Shown piece by piece: positions 46,112-53,931 of a DNA stretch of 53,931 nucleotides. A model generated the notes under the pieces. The model worked only from the letters and a program-made list of their open reading frames with translations. It searched no databases and had not been told where the DNA came from. Source of the stretch: Planctomycetota bacterium. GTDB taxonomy: Bacteria; Planctomycetota; UBA11346. Location: contig JANQLF010000045.1 in the NCBI GenBank assembly GCA_028280785.1, positions 1 through 53,931 of the forward strand. The letters are read 5' to 3'. A program made the translations under genes and the position numbers. Numbering within the stretch: position 1 is the first letter of the stretch; every line of letters starts with the position of its first letter.

Positions 46112-48196
46112 CTAAGCGCAAAGTTCGAGAAGCGTCGAGGCAATGAACCCAGCAAAGCCATGATTACAGCTGGCACTGGTATCCTTGTGCTCCCAGAGGG
46201 TGCCTGTTTCTTGAGCCATCATGCCGTAGAGTGATTTTATTTCGTCTAAGCATGCTTGATTGTGACCGTAACGTTTTAATAAATCGATGCGCAACACATA
46301 ACCAATAAAAGCATTGGCGGGATGTACGTGGCCGTGTTGACCATTGGCATCATAATGTGAACCGAATTGCGTACGCAGGCGTTCCCATAGATTTTCCCAG
46401 CCGTCTACTTTGAAGTCAAAAAACAGAGCATAATACTGACAAACTTCAGTTTTATCATCTAAGACACGCATGGTTTCATCATCATCGCGTGCGGCGTGGT
46501 CGCGAAACCAGCTACCATCCCAGGATTCTTTGATAATAACTTGGCGTTTTTCTGCGGCTCGCTGCTTGAATGTATCGTCACTATAAAGCGTGGCGTAGGC
46601 TTCGAGGGCTGCGCAATACAGCATGTTAGTTGGGTAATTAATTTCCTGCACAAAGCCGTTGGCCTTTGACCACTCGATGAAATTCCATGCTGGAAGCATA
46701 TCAAGAAGGCCATTGTCTTCGTTTTCATATTGTTTGAAAAAATCAAATAAGGCTTGCATGCGCGGTTTAGCTGCAGCCACAATGTTATTATCGGGATTGG
46801 CTTCTTGGTATTCTAATAATTCAAGCACATACCACAGTGACCACTGTGGAATAAAATTTCCATCAGCAAAGTCAGCTGGATAGCACATTGGCAGCATCCC
46901 CTGTGGTAAATTGGCAAAAGAATCAGGCAGGATAAAGTTTTCTAAAAAATCAGTTTCAATGAACGATGAATCACAAAGTTTGCGTTCGGCGCGCCCCATA
47001 AAGAAACTATCACAAAGCCAACCAGCGCGCTCGCGTGAGGGGCAGTCGGTAAAAATATCAACGCTATTTTGACTGAGCGTATGCAGCGCTGCTTCATAAA
47101 TGTCTTGCAGTTCCTGATCGTCGCTGCTCAGTTGTTTATCAAAGACACTGGGATTTTCATACGTGCGTAGACCGCAACTATCAATGCGACATGAGCCAGC
47201 GTAGCTATGTATTTTAATAAAGCGTGCGGTGTAGGGTTCAAAGCTTTGGAGGTCGTAAGTGCCCGGTTTTAATTCATAGGAAATTGTATTGATACAACCA
47301 AGACGCGTGAAATCGACATCGTTTTGTTCATTTAAGCGTTCATCAAAAGATATAAGTACATGGCATACTTCTTCGCATTGTACCTGCGCGCGGATAAAGC
47401 CACTACGGTTTCGGCCCACGTCATAAATTACGGCCTGATGTTCAGATAATTTTGCGCCAAAAGATTCACTCTGCTGCGTGCTCGTGCATCCTGCCATGAT
47501 TTGTCGTACGTTTAATTCCAAGTCAGTCGTTAAACAGCCTTTGAGCTTATTGCCTGTGGTTTTTTGTGCGCGGTCTTGGGGATAATCATCGTCTAATTGA
47601 TAGGTGCACGACCAGGAACTGTTAGTATTGCCTTCTATAATCGTATAGTTGGGATAGGGGGCGAGGCGTTCTTTGAAAGTGTATTGATTTACCTGAATTA
47701 AATCGAGGGAGTCATTGATGCCCTGGGTGCGCCAGGTATTCGTTGCTGAATCAAGATGGTAAGCTTCAGAAGTAGCGCGTTGAAAACTGTATCGTTGCAC
47801 ATCGCGTAAGCGCTGCGTTAAAACATGTGCTTTAAAATCATTAGGCGTGTTCAAAACACATGTATCATCAATTATTAATTCAGCAGCTATAAAACCAGCT
47901 TGATCGGTTTGGTCATAAGAATTCATGTGGTAAGCCGCAACTTCAATCGCAATGTGATTCTCACCGGTATTGAGTTGCACAGGAATGCAATCAATACGAG
48001 CAAAGCCGTGGGCACAACGTGCTGGTCCATGAGCCACAAACTGACCATTTATGTATAGCTGATAATTATTGATTGCTGCGATTTGAATATGAGCGCTCTG
48101 TGCTTTTTCACTAGTGTAAGCGGCGTAGAAACCAAGAAATTGACTAATGCTTTGATGGTCGTTTTGCCAGACGGCTTGGGCTTGTTTGAAAGGCAT
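46112..48196 (-). CDS. GH78-family alpha-L-rhamnosidase
   Basis: The product is 694 residues. The N-terminal part has GH78 beta domains (YQLYINGQFVAHGPAR; EPYTARFIKIH leading into the barrel). The catalytic signature is TDCPSRERAGWLCD, with Asp384 and the expected general acid Glu389, and Trp393 in the (alpha/alpha)6 barrel; WNFIEW further on is also typical. It removes terminal alpha-L-rhamnose from plant or algal polysaccharides and glycosides. No signal peptide, so a cytoplasmic site is likely. It starts 11 nt after the AraC gene upstream, indicating one transcript and probable control by that regulator. Confidence 0.87.
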   Translation of the reverse strand: MPFKQAQAVWQNDHQSISQFLGFYAAYTSEKAQSAHIQIAAINNYQLYINGQFVAHGPARCAHGFARIDCIPVQLNTGENHIAIEVAAYHMNSYDQTDQAGFIAAELIIDDTCVLNTPNDFKAHVLTQRLRDVQRYSFQRATSEAYHLDSATNTWRTQGINDSLDLIQVNQYTFKERLAPYPNYTIIEGNTNSSWSCTYQLDDDYPQDRAQKTTGNKLKGCLTTDLELNVRQIMAGCTSTQQSESFGAKLSEHQAVIYDVGRNRSGFIRAQVQCEEVCHVLISFDERLNEQNDVDFTRLGCINTISYELKPGTYDLQSFEPYTARFIKIHSYAGSCRIDSCGLRTYENPSVFDKQLSSDDQELQDIYEAALHTLSQNSVDIFTDCPSRERAGWLCDSFFMGRAERKLCDSSFIETDFLENFILPDSFANLPQGMLPMCYPADFADGNFIPQWSLWYVLELLEYQEANPDNNIVAAAKPRMQALFDFFKQYENEDNGLLDMLPAWNFIEWSKANGFVQEINYPTNMLYCAALEAYATLYSDDTFKQRAAEKRQVIIKESWDGSWFRDHAARDDDETMRVLDDKTEVCQYYALFFDFKVDGWENLWERLRTQFGSHYDANGQHGHVHPANAFIGYVLRIDLLKRYGHNQACLDEIKSLYGMMAQETGTLWEHKDTSASCNHGFAGFIASTLLELCA

Positions 48197-48207
48197 GTGG
48201 ATCCTAT

Positions 48208-49008
48208 TTAAATATCGTGGGCTTGGCCATGGCGATAGGCATTGGGTGTGCAGTGATAAACGTCTTTAAAAACACGATAGAGATAATTGGCGTTTTCAAA
48301 ACCGCATTGTAGGGATATATCAGCAATGCTTAAGTCGCTTTCACGTAATAATTGGGCGGCTTTACTGACACGTAAATTGGTGATGTATTTTCCTGGTGTC
48401 ATGGCGCAGGCGAGTTTAAAGCGTTGGCGGAAACGTGTTATACCGAGTTTCATCCTGCTCGCGCATTGTTCTGTGCTAAAGTGCGGATTTTTATCAAGTA
48501 GCAGCAGCGCTTCTTGAATGACTGGGTCGTTCACTGCGATTTTTTTGCAATGTAATTGACCGGCTAGTAGGCGTCTGTTGAAGAAATGCATGAAATACGT
48601 CGCAGCATGTGAGGGGTGTGCGGCGATAGCATGTAGTTCACCCCAATCATTAAAGTTTTTAATCAGGGGATCAGTACAATGAATGTGGCATTGATGATCA
48701 GGCAAGTAATCAATGTGCGCAGCGATGAAATCTGCATCCTTAAGCGCCTCTAAGCGGCGACGACTATGCTTGGCAATCCAAATGCCTTGGTTTTTATGCG
48801 CGGTGTAGCTGTGCTGATTAATGTGTGCCTGTAAGGTTCCGCTTTTAATAAAGACTAATAAATGGTCGCTGGCCTGTCGTTGTGGTATCGACATGCCACG
48901 CTGCCATTCCCAGCCCAAGATGGAAATAATTGAACAGCGCAGCTTGCTGCTGTCTTCGAGTGGTTGGGTTTGTGTTTGCTTACCATGGACAGGATAACTG
49001 CGATGCAT
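48208..49008 (-). CDS. AraC-family transcriptional regulator upstream of GH78
   Basis: The product is 266 residues from ATG 49008; a GTG at 49014 is an in-frame alternative. The N-terminal sensor is cupin-like and histidine-rich (HLLVFIKSGTLQAHINQHSY, HIDYLPDHQCHIHC). The C-terminus has the AraC helices: STEQCASRMKLGITRFRQRF and IADISLQCGFENANYLYRVF, ending YHCTPNAYR. It is the first gene of a unit with the GH78 rhamnosidase (11-nt gap), so rhamnose or a rhamnose-containing product is the likely inducer. Confidence 0.87.
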   Translation of the reverse strand: MHRSYPVHGKQTQTQPLEDSSKLRCSIISILGWEWQRGMSIPQRQASDHLLVFIKSGTLQAHINQHSYTAHKNQGIWIAKHSRRRLEALKDADFIAAHIDYLPDHQCHIHCTDPLIKNFNDWGELHAIAAHPSHAATYFMHFFNRRLLAGQLHCKKIAVNDPVIQEALLLLDKNPHFSTEQCASRMKLGITRFRQRFKLACAMTPGKYITNLRVSKAAQLLRESDLSIADISLQCGFENANYLYRVFKDVYHCTPNAYRHGQAHDI

Positions 49009-49096
49009 GCGCACAGTGTCGTAAAAGTAAGTACATTGTCAAAGATAATAGTGTTCAGTGTAGATGCATGTTGCTAGTATCATGCTTGGAGATGCA

Positions 49097-49873
49097 ATGA
49101 AATCATTATTAGAACAAGAAACTATCCAACGCTATCGCAACCAGGGCTTTATCCGCATTCCTCATGTATTATCGGAAAAGGAAGTGTCAGAATTCAAGGC
49201 CTTGGTTATCGCCAACCGCGATCAAGCTCAATCAAAACAAGCTGATTATCGTGGTGAAGGTTTACACCGCGTGGTGAATGCTTGGCGTCAGGACCCAGCA
49301 TTCATGGCCATTACTTTTCATCCACGTATAAATCAGTTGGCCTTGGAATTAGCCGGCGCCGATTTGCGTTTATGGCATGATCAAGTCATGATTAAGCCAT
49401 GTGGTGATGTATGGACTTTTATTCATCAAGGCCAGCCAAATTGGAGTCATGTGCCGCGACCAGATTCCTCAGCCATTACAGCATGGGTTGCCTTGGTCGA
49501 TGTACCTTTGGAAGCTGGCTGCATGGGCTATATGCCAGGTTCACATCGCTATTGGAATTTAGGCCAGCAAATGGGTCATGTTGATTCATTTTTTGATTTA
49601 GCGCCCGAATTAATTGACCACCCCATTGAATTTGTTCCATTAAAAGCCGGTGATGTAGCATTTCATCATGCGAACACCGTTCACTGTGCGGCAGCGAATC
49701 AAAGTAATTACGATCGTATTGCCGCGACGATTAATTTTATGGATGTGGATACGCAGTATCGTGAAACACCGCATGCAGTAACCGATGGCTTGGGTTATCA
49801 GCAGGGGGATGTTTTAGACGATGAAGATCTATTTCCGTTTATCACCAAGGAACAGATGCTGGTTCAATCATAG
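49097..49873 (+). CDS. Phytanoyl-CoA dioxygenase (PhyH) family protein with H-Q-G motif
   Basis: The product is 258 residues. ATG 49097 has GGAG 5 nt upstream and fits the usual N-terminus (RYRNQGFIRIPHVLSEKEV); an upstream frame extension to 49064 is unlikely. It contains LWHDQVMIKPCG, the first metal motif region FIHQGQPNWSHV, then AITAWVALVDVPLEAGCMGYMPGSHR, distal His196 in NTVHCAAAN and Arg207 for 2-oxoglutarate. In relatives I recall the first motif as H-Q-D; here it reads His110-Gln-Gly112, removing the carboxylate iron ligand. It is divergent from the AraC-GH78 unit and followed by a deacetylase 44 nt later. Confidence 0.86.
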   Translation: MKSLLEQETIQRYRNQGFIRIPHVLSEKEVSEFKALVIANRDQAQSKQADYRGEGLHRVVNAWRQDPAFMAITFHPRINQLALELAGADLRLWHDQVMIKPCGDVWTFIHQGQPNWSHVPRPDSSAITAWVALVDVPLEAGCMGYMPGSHRYWNLGQQMGHVDSFFDLAPELIDHPIEFVPLKAGDVAFHHANTVHCAAANQSNYDRIAATINFMDVDTQYRETPHAVTDGLGYQQGDVLDDEDLFPFITKEQMLVQS

Positions 49874-49917
49874 CGTTAGAGCGTTGCGTCCTAATCGTAG
49901 AGACCTAAAAATAGTTT

Positions 49918-50490
49918 ATGATTATTACGCAGAATAAAGACAATGCTGGTATCGTGCTCACCTTTGATGACGGTCCAAATCCTGAACACACGCCAGAATT
50001 ATTAGCTGTCTTGGACGACTTAGGGGTTACGGCGTATTTTTTTGTAGTTGGCAAGGCAGTTAAAGAACGCCCTGAATTAGCCAAAGCCATGCATGATGCC
50101 GGACATGTCTTGTGTAATCATAGTTTTACCCATCCCAAATTAACCACGCTCAGTCCAGATGAACGCCGTGCTGAATTAGAGCAATGCAGCGAAGCGATTG
50201 CAGGTATTACTGGCGAAGCACCACAGTGGTTTCGGCCACCCTATTTTGATACCAACGACGAAGTGCAGGCCTTGGTTGATGAGCTTGGTATGCATTGCGT
50301 CAATTGCAGCATTCGCTCCAAAGATACCACGGCAGACATTGATACCCATGGGGTTGAAGCGAATTTGCGCGAAACCAAAAATCGGGATGGCATTATTTTA
50401 TGCCACGAGTGGAGCAAGCCGTCACGAGATGCCTTAGCCCGTGTTATTCCCGAATGGAAAGCAGAAATGGGCAGATTATCGCTGCCTTAA
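49918..50490 (+). CDS. Polysaccharide deacetylase (NodB/CE4 family)
   Basis: The product is 190 residues and is close to a minimal NodB domain. Motif 1 TFDDGP (Asp17 base, Asp18 metal ligand), motif 2 NHSFTHP (His68 and His72, metal ligands) and motif 3 RPPYFDTN are intact, and LCHEWS near the end can supply the last His. Such enzymes deacetylate peptidoglycan, chitin oligomers or O-acetylated sugars. There is no signal peptide, suggesting a cytoplasmic substrate, or a non-classical start. No ribosome binding site is visible. Confidence 0.88.
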   Translation: MIITQNKDNAGIVLTFDDGPNPEHTPELLAVLDDLGVTAYFFVVGKAVKERPELAKAMHDAGHVLCNHSFTHPKLTTLSPDERRAELEQCSEAIAGITGEAPQWFRPPYFDTNDEVQALVDELGMHCVNCSIRSKDTTADIDTHGVEANLRETKNRDGIILCHEWSKPSRDALARVIPEWKAEMGRLSLP

Positions 50491-50605
50491 GAGTGTTTGT
50501 TTCTTAGTCCTGAACATCTGTGTAATTGAAATAAACTGCTGCGTGTCAGTATAGAAGGCTGTTACATCGCCTCATGTACGCGGTGTACACAGAGAGGATT
50601 GATCG

Positions 50606-52306
50606 ATGAAATTTGTAGCCCTTTTCATGACATGTACGTTTGTTATTGCAGGATGGTGCGCTGAAGAAAAAAAAGATGAGCCCATAGATGCCCCAACCAT
50701 TCAACGACAGGGGGATGAACTCACAGCCTCAGTGATCAAGAAGGTGAATGCCTTATTACCTCATTCGCCACATCAATTGTTTACTGCACACCTTAAAAGT
50801 CTGCGCACCATGGTTCAGGTCGAATGGGCAACGATCACCTTAAACTTAGAAAAAGATTTACGTGCTGGAATCGTCTTTGTAAAAAACACCAAAATAATCG
50901 ATGATGGCCTTAATGGCGACGCCGCTAAATGGGAAACCTATGCACAGGGTCGTCGACCACTCATACGTGGCTTTATGGCTCATCACGACCGCGTCTTTTC
51001 ATTTTATCAATTACGCTTACCTGCTAATTGGGATCCGAGTAAAGAATATCCAACCGTATTTTATTTACACGGCTACACACCAAATCCGTATATGACGTGG
51101 CTTGCCCACTATGGTTTTCGTGGTGCTGAAGCACCAGCTTCTTCAAATCAATATTTTAACATTGGTATTTGGGGCCGTGGAAATACTTCCTACCGCTATG
51201 CTGGTGAGGTTGACCTCGATAACGCTGTTTATGACTTTCAGCAAAACTTTAAACATGACAAAGACCGCGTCTATTTAACTGGCCACTCGATGGGTAGTTT
51301 CGGATCGTGGGCTTACGCCATTGATCGTCCTGACATATGGGCAGCAATGAGTATTTGGTCAGGTGCAGATGGTCTGGCACCACTCGGTACGGGACTGGCA
51401 CAAAACATCGCACATATCCCCGTACGTATTTGGCACGGCGCAAAAGACATGTCAGTCACCGTAGAAATGGCCGATCGCTTCGCTACAGCGTTACAGAATT
51501 TCGGTAATAAACCAACCTTAGTGATCGATCCAAACGGCGGCCACATGGTCAGCAAAGACGCCAGAGGCCCAAATAAAGAGTGGTTATTCCAACATAAACG
51601 CCAAAAGCCAAACCCACTCCGATTTAAAGTAGCCAATGCCCGTTACCCAGGTGCTTGGGGCATTACACTGCGCGTTGATCCATCAATAGATTCACATCCG
51701 TCCTATATCTGTCATGTGGACGGCAATAACGTGCATATCACCACCAAAGGCACCAACGGACTGAAAATTAACTTAGGTGCAAAAACTGCTGAAGAAATTG
51801 AAGCAGAGAAAAAGAAGAAATACCGTGGCCCACAATTATATGAACGGCAGGATCTTGGCCTCAGCGGTGATGTTAAAGTCTACTGGAATGGCCTACTCTC
51901 TTATGAAGGCCCAGTCAAAGAATTGAGTCTCGGCGAGGGGATCAAGAAAACCTGGCATAAAGCACGCGAGGAGAAACAGGCAAAGCTAGCAGCGGCAGAG
52001 GCAAAACGAATTAAGAAAACTTACCGAAAAATTGAAGCCCCAGAAAAAATGCAGCCCCAGAAAGGCGGTAATTTAAGAATGCGCTTTGACGACGCAGAAC
52101 GCGAAATGTTATTCCAATCGCTATCACGCAACAGCGGCTACTATCTGTATTTTAATAAACATGCACAACTTAAAGGTCGCATTACCATGAGTTTCAACGC
52201 CAAGACCTGGGAAGAGGTCTTGAAGCAACTAGCTGAGCATCTGAACTTGAAAGCGAAGTTTACTAAGGATTCGGTGTTTTTCGATCAAAAAGTTCAGGGT
52301 AACTAA
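50606..52306 (+). CDS. Secreted alpha/beta-hydrolase esterase with STN-like C-terminal domain
   Basis: The product is 566 residues with a signal peptide (1-18). The central hydrolase domain has VFYLHGYTPN, nucleophile Ser228 in GHSMG, Asp281 in WHGAKDMS and His313 in NGGHM, as in prolyl-oligopeptidase-like or phospholipase/carboxylesterase proteins. A lysine-rich helical linker (about 450-500) leads to the last ~65 residues, which resemble the STN short domain of secretins and TonB receptors (TMSFNAKTWEEVLKQLAEH). That combination is unusual for an esterase. Role is probably deacylation of extracellular or periplasmic glycans. It is transcribed towards small membrane-protein genes. Confidence 0.75.
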   Translation: MKFVALFMTCTFVIAGWCAEEKKDEPIDAPTIQRQGDELTASVIKKVNALLPHSPHQLFTAHLKSLRTMVQVEWATITLNLEKDLRAGIVFVKNTKIIDDGLNGDAAKWETYAQGRRPLIRGFMAHHDRVFSFYQLRLPANWDPSKEYPTVFYLHGYTPNPYMTWLAHYGFRGAEAPASSNQYFNIGIWGRGNTSYRYAGEVDLDNAVYDFQQNFKHDKDRVYLTGHSMGSFGSWAYAIDRPDIWAAMSIWSGADGLAPLGTGLAQNIAHIPVRIWHGAKDMSVTVEMADRFATALQNFGNKPTLVIDPNGGHMVSKDARGPNKEWLFQHKRQKPNPLRFKVANARYPGAWGITLRVDPSIDSHPSYICHVDGNNVHITTKGTNGLKINLGAKTAEEIEAEKKKKYRGPQLYERQDLGLSGDVKVYWNGLLSYEGPVKELSLGEGIKKTWHKAREEKQAKLAAAEAKRIKKTYRKIEAPEKMQPQKGGNLRMRFDDAEREMLFQSLSRNSGYYLYFNKHAQLKGRITMSFNAKTWEEVLKQLAEHLNLKAKFTKDSVFFDQKVQGN

Positions 52307-52349
52307 AGCAATGCAGTTGAAAAGAGTCTGTCTCTCACAGTGCTGCTAA

Positions 52350-52742
52350 TTATTTAAATATAATATCTATGAATCCCTGATTTGTTACTTCATCAACTTT
52401 ATTGAATAGGGCTTGTTGTTGATTCGTGAGATCATTAATAGCGGCCTGGTGTTCTGCGACCATTTTCCCCAGTTCAGCTTGAGATAAATTATCTAAGTGC
52501 TTAATTTTATCAGATAACTCTGTTTTATTTTCTTTAGCGCGAACTGCTGCCGATGACATTAATAGCATCTTGTTGTGATATTTAAGCTGTTTATCAACTT
52601 GGAGAAATTCAGTTTCAAGTTGTTGATGTAGTTCGATGTGTTCCTGATATTTGATATAACAATAACCTATAGTTAGCCAGATTATTAAGATTAGTATGCA
52701 TGCCATCCCTATAATCAAAATACCGATGTTTTTGTTAGTCAT
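52350..52742 (-). CDS. Small membrane protein with coiled coil
   Basis: The product is 130 residues. An N-terminal transmembrane helix (about 8-30) is followed by ~95 residues of charged helix with a heptad pattern (HQQLETEFLQVDKQLKYH, SQAELGKMVAEHQAAI). No family is recognised. Its start overlaps the end of the upstream gene by 8 nt, so the two are probably co-translated. Confidence 0.7.
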   Translation of the reverse strand: MTNKNIGILIIGMACILILIIWLTIGYCYIKYQEHIELHQQLETEFLQVDKQLKYHNKMLLMSSAAVRAKENKTELSDKIKHLDNLSQAELGKMVAEHQAAINDLTNQQQALFNKVDEVTNQGFIDIIFK

Positions 52743-53130
52743 TCGTCCACTCCAGCCACTTAATGTACCAGAGGATGAAAGGGTTGGTCATTTTTATGAA
52801 TTTGACATCTGTGTTTATATCAGGTTCAAATTTTATCCATCCACTTCTAACCTCCATTTTTACATTATCCATGTGATAGAGACCACCCTTTTCTGAAAAC
52901 TCTCGAATATCGTTAAGTGGAATCCATTCATTTTCATGAATTGTAATAAATTCCATTTGATTTCCCGAAATAATTCGGACCTCGGTGTGATCATTGTCGA
53001 TAGTCCAAGTATATATCCCCGGTAGTCCCCATGGAGGCGACCAAATCAAAACCGGGAGGTAAAGGATGAGGATGAGTCCGGCAATGATGCCGAGTGATAT
53101 GAGACCGATTCTAACTTTTGATCTGTCCAT
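52735..53130 (-). CDS. Small membrane-anchored protein with IKWLEWT C-terminus (copy 1)
   Basis: The product is 131 residues. One transmembrane helix (about 9-33) is followed by a strand-rich exported domain (YTWTIDNDHTEVRIISG, GWIKFEPDINTDVKFI). The C-terminus NPFILWYIKWLEWTND is almost identical to that of the partial gene at the right edge, including at the DNA level. The family is unknown. It overlaps the next minus-strand gene by 8 nt. Confidence 0.7.
   Translation of the reverse strand: MDRSKVRIGLISLGIIAGLILILYLPVLIWSPPWGLPGIYTWTIDNDHTEVRIISGNQMEFITIHENEWIPLNDIREFSEKGGLYHMDNVKMEVRSGWIKFEPDINTDVKFIKMTNPFILWYIKWLEWTND
52744..52785 (+). repeat. Direct repeat copy A encoding the shared C-terminus
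   Basis: This 42-nt segment matches 53638-53679 at 37 of 42 positions, all differences being A/G transitions. It encodes, on the minus strand, the C-terminal IKWLEWT end of the 131-residue protein. Confidence 0.75.
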
Positions 53131-53211
53131 GCCTTAAGCTTACTGTTTCGGATACATTACGGAAGCATCAAATAGATTGAGTTAGTCATAATGAATCTAG
53201 AATCTAAATAA

Positions 53212-53625
53212 ATGAAAGTAATTTTTTACATTATGGTCGGCCTTATGATGATTTCCTGTGACCGGGGAGGTAAAGATCGAGGTCATAATTTGACACATAT
53301 CAAAACAACGAAATATAGACCATATACTGGAGTATTGCCAGCTGGGATAGAGGCTTTATCCAAAAAAATAAATGAACTAAATTCAAGAATGAGCCATGAT
53401 GAGATGCTGGCCTATCTTGACATTGAAGAGCCTAGATTTTCAGGAAGGCTTGATGCGACTCTTGCTCCAATTGACGCGAAGGGAGCAAGAGGGATTTCAA
53501 TAACGACGTACATTATCAATCGTCCTTTTCACCTTGCTATAAAAGAGATTCAATTTGCAGATGGAAAACTAAAGTGTGAGGCATTCATATCCAAAGAAAT
53601 GCAAAAACCTAATGTATCGGATTAG
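53212..53625 (+). CDS. Small putative lipoprotein
   Basis: The product is 137 residues. MKVIFYIMVGLMMISC is a lipoprotein signal with lipidation at Cys16. The mature part has a short helix (GIEALSKKINELNSRM) and a strand-rich C-terminal half. Family is unknown. No clear ribosome binding site. It lies between the two related minus-strand membrane-protein genes. Confidence 0.65.
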   Translation: MKVIFYIMVGLMMISCDRGGKDRGHNLTHIKTTKYRPYTGVLPAGIEALSKKINELNSRMSHDEMLAYLDIEEPRFSGRLDATLAPIDAKGARGISITTYIINRPFHLAIKEIQFADGKLKCEAFISKEMQKPNVSD

Positions 53626-53628
53626 CCA

Positions 53629-53931
53629 TTAATCCGCCGTCCACTCCAGCCACTTGATGTGCCAGAGGGTGAGGGGGTTAAAACATTTGTTGAACTTATT
53701 AATTTCTCCTGTTGAACCTCGACTTTTCATTGTGTTATTTGAAAAGTTAAAATAGCTTGATCCAGGTTTGTGTTCTAAGGCCCAGCTATCTGGTTCAGAT
53801 GGATGTGGAATAATTTTAACGGGAATATGCAGTATTTCTTTCTTCCAGTTGGCATGAACTGTTAATATATCACCAGAAAGTATATAATAACGAGCAACAG
53901 ACTCATCCATAGGATAATACCCATCCTCTCC
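53629..53931 (-). CDS. Protein with IKWLEWT C-terminus (copy 2, truncated by window edge)
   Basis: The frame is open to the right edge, so the N-terminus is missing; an internal ATG at 53910 could be mistaken for a start. The visible ~100 residues are strand-rich (YYILSGDILTVHANW, LHIPVKIIPHP) and end NPLTLWHIKWLEWTAD, matching the 131-residue neighbour. The end is 3 nt from the convergent lipoprotein gene. Function is unknown. Confidence 0.65.
   Translation of the reverse strand, partial: GEDGYYPMDESVARYYILSGDILTVHANWKKEILHIPVKIIPHPSEPDSWALEHKPGSSYFNFSNNTMKSRGSTGEINKFNKCFNPLTLWHIKWLEWTAD
53638..53679 (+). repeat. Direct repeat copy B encoding the shared C-terminus
   Basis: Partner of 52744-52785 (37 of 42 identical). 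It lies at the corresponding 3' end of the truncated gene at the right edge, in the same orientation. Confidence 0.75.

Noticed and set aside
1..53931. CRISPR array, tRNA, rRNA or prophage
   Set aside because: No regular spacer-repeat pattern, no cloverleaf or rRNA-like sequence and no phage structural or integrase gene was seen; this was by eye, not by a covariance search.

Overview
The window looks like a chromosomal segment from a polysaccharide-degrading, Gram-negative bacterium of the PVC group. I would guess Lentisphaerota or a close relative, but this is inferred from gene content and no marker gene fixes it. Supporting signs are the end of a sulfatase, several glycoside hydrolases of different families (GH116, GH2-like, GH20-like, GH78), four AraC-type regulators beside the genes they probably control, two phytanoyl-CoA dioxygenase-family proteins, a DUF5107+TPR protein, Tat and lipoprotein signals, and many secreted proteins of unknown family. 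I see no rRNA, tRNA, CRISPR array, complete insertion sequence or phage gene.

Layout. 1-1 kb: sulfatase end and a lipoprotein. 1-10.8 kb: a GH116-type glycosidase with a divergent AraC regulator, a 1730-residue secreted GH2-family enzyme, and a PhyH-family oxygenase. 10.9-14.7 kb: an SGNH esterase, two membrane proteins of unknown function and an alpha/beta hydrolase, closely packed. 14.7-16.3 kb: a macro-SIR2 fusion protein. 16.4-19.6 kb: a Tat-exported alkaline-phosphatase-superfamily protein, a multi-spanning membrane protein and an acetyl-esterase-like hydrolase. 19.7-22.8 kb: a PocR-AraC regulator divergent from a 702-residue probable alpha/alpha-toroid protein. 22.8-25 kb: two tandem IS630-type helix-turn-helix proteins without a DDE domain, then an alpha/beta hydrolase relative lacking the nucleophile serine. 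25.1-26.3 kb: serA-like phosphoglycerate dehydrogenase.

26.5-41.9 kb is a long run of plus-strand genes: a secreted protein, a GH20-like enzyme, then a packed unit encoding a membrane-anchored coiled-coil/CBM9 protein, ExbB, ExbD and a secreted beta-helix protein, followed by three more genes (secreted toroid-like protein, a paralogue of the first secreted protein, DUF5107-TPR). The proton-driven ExbB/ExbD pair next to a carbohydrate-binding coiled-coil protein, with no TonB visible, is the most system-like arrangement here. 41.9-50.5 kb: AraC regulator, transglutaminase-like protein, a pentameric ligand-gated ion channel homologue, a ClpP/crotonase-fold secreted protein, GH78 rhamnosidase with its AraC regulator, a second PhyH protein and a polysaccharide deacetylase. 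50.6-53.9 kb: a secreted esterase and small membrane/lipoproteins, two of which share a near-identical C-terminal end.

The carbohydrate genes probably form several small regulated units (AraC plus enzyme) rather than one polysaccharide utilisation locus. Convergent genes are packed extremely tightly: seven of nine pairs overlap or lie within 4 nt. No gene-free stretch exceeds about 200 nt. All functional statements come from motif reading without database searches.
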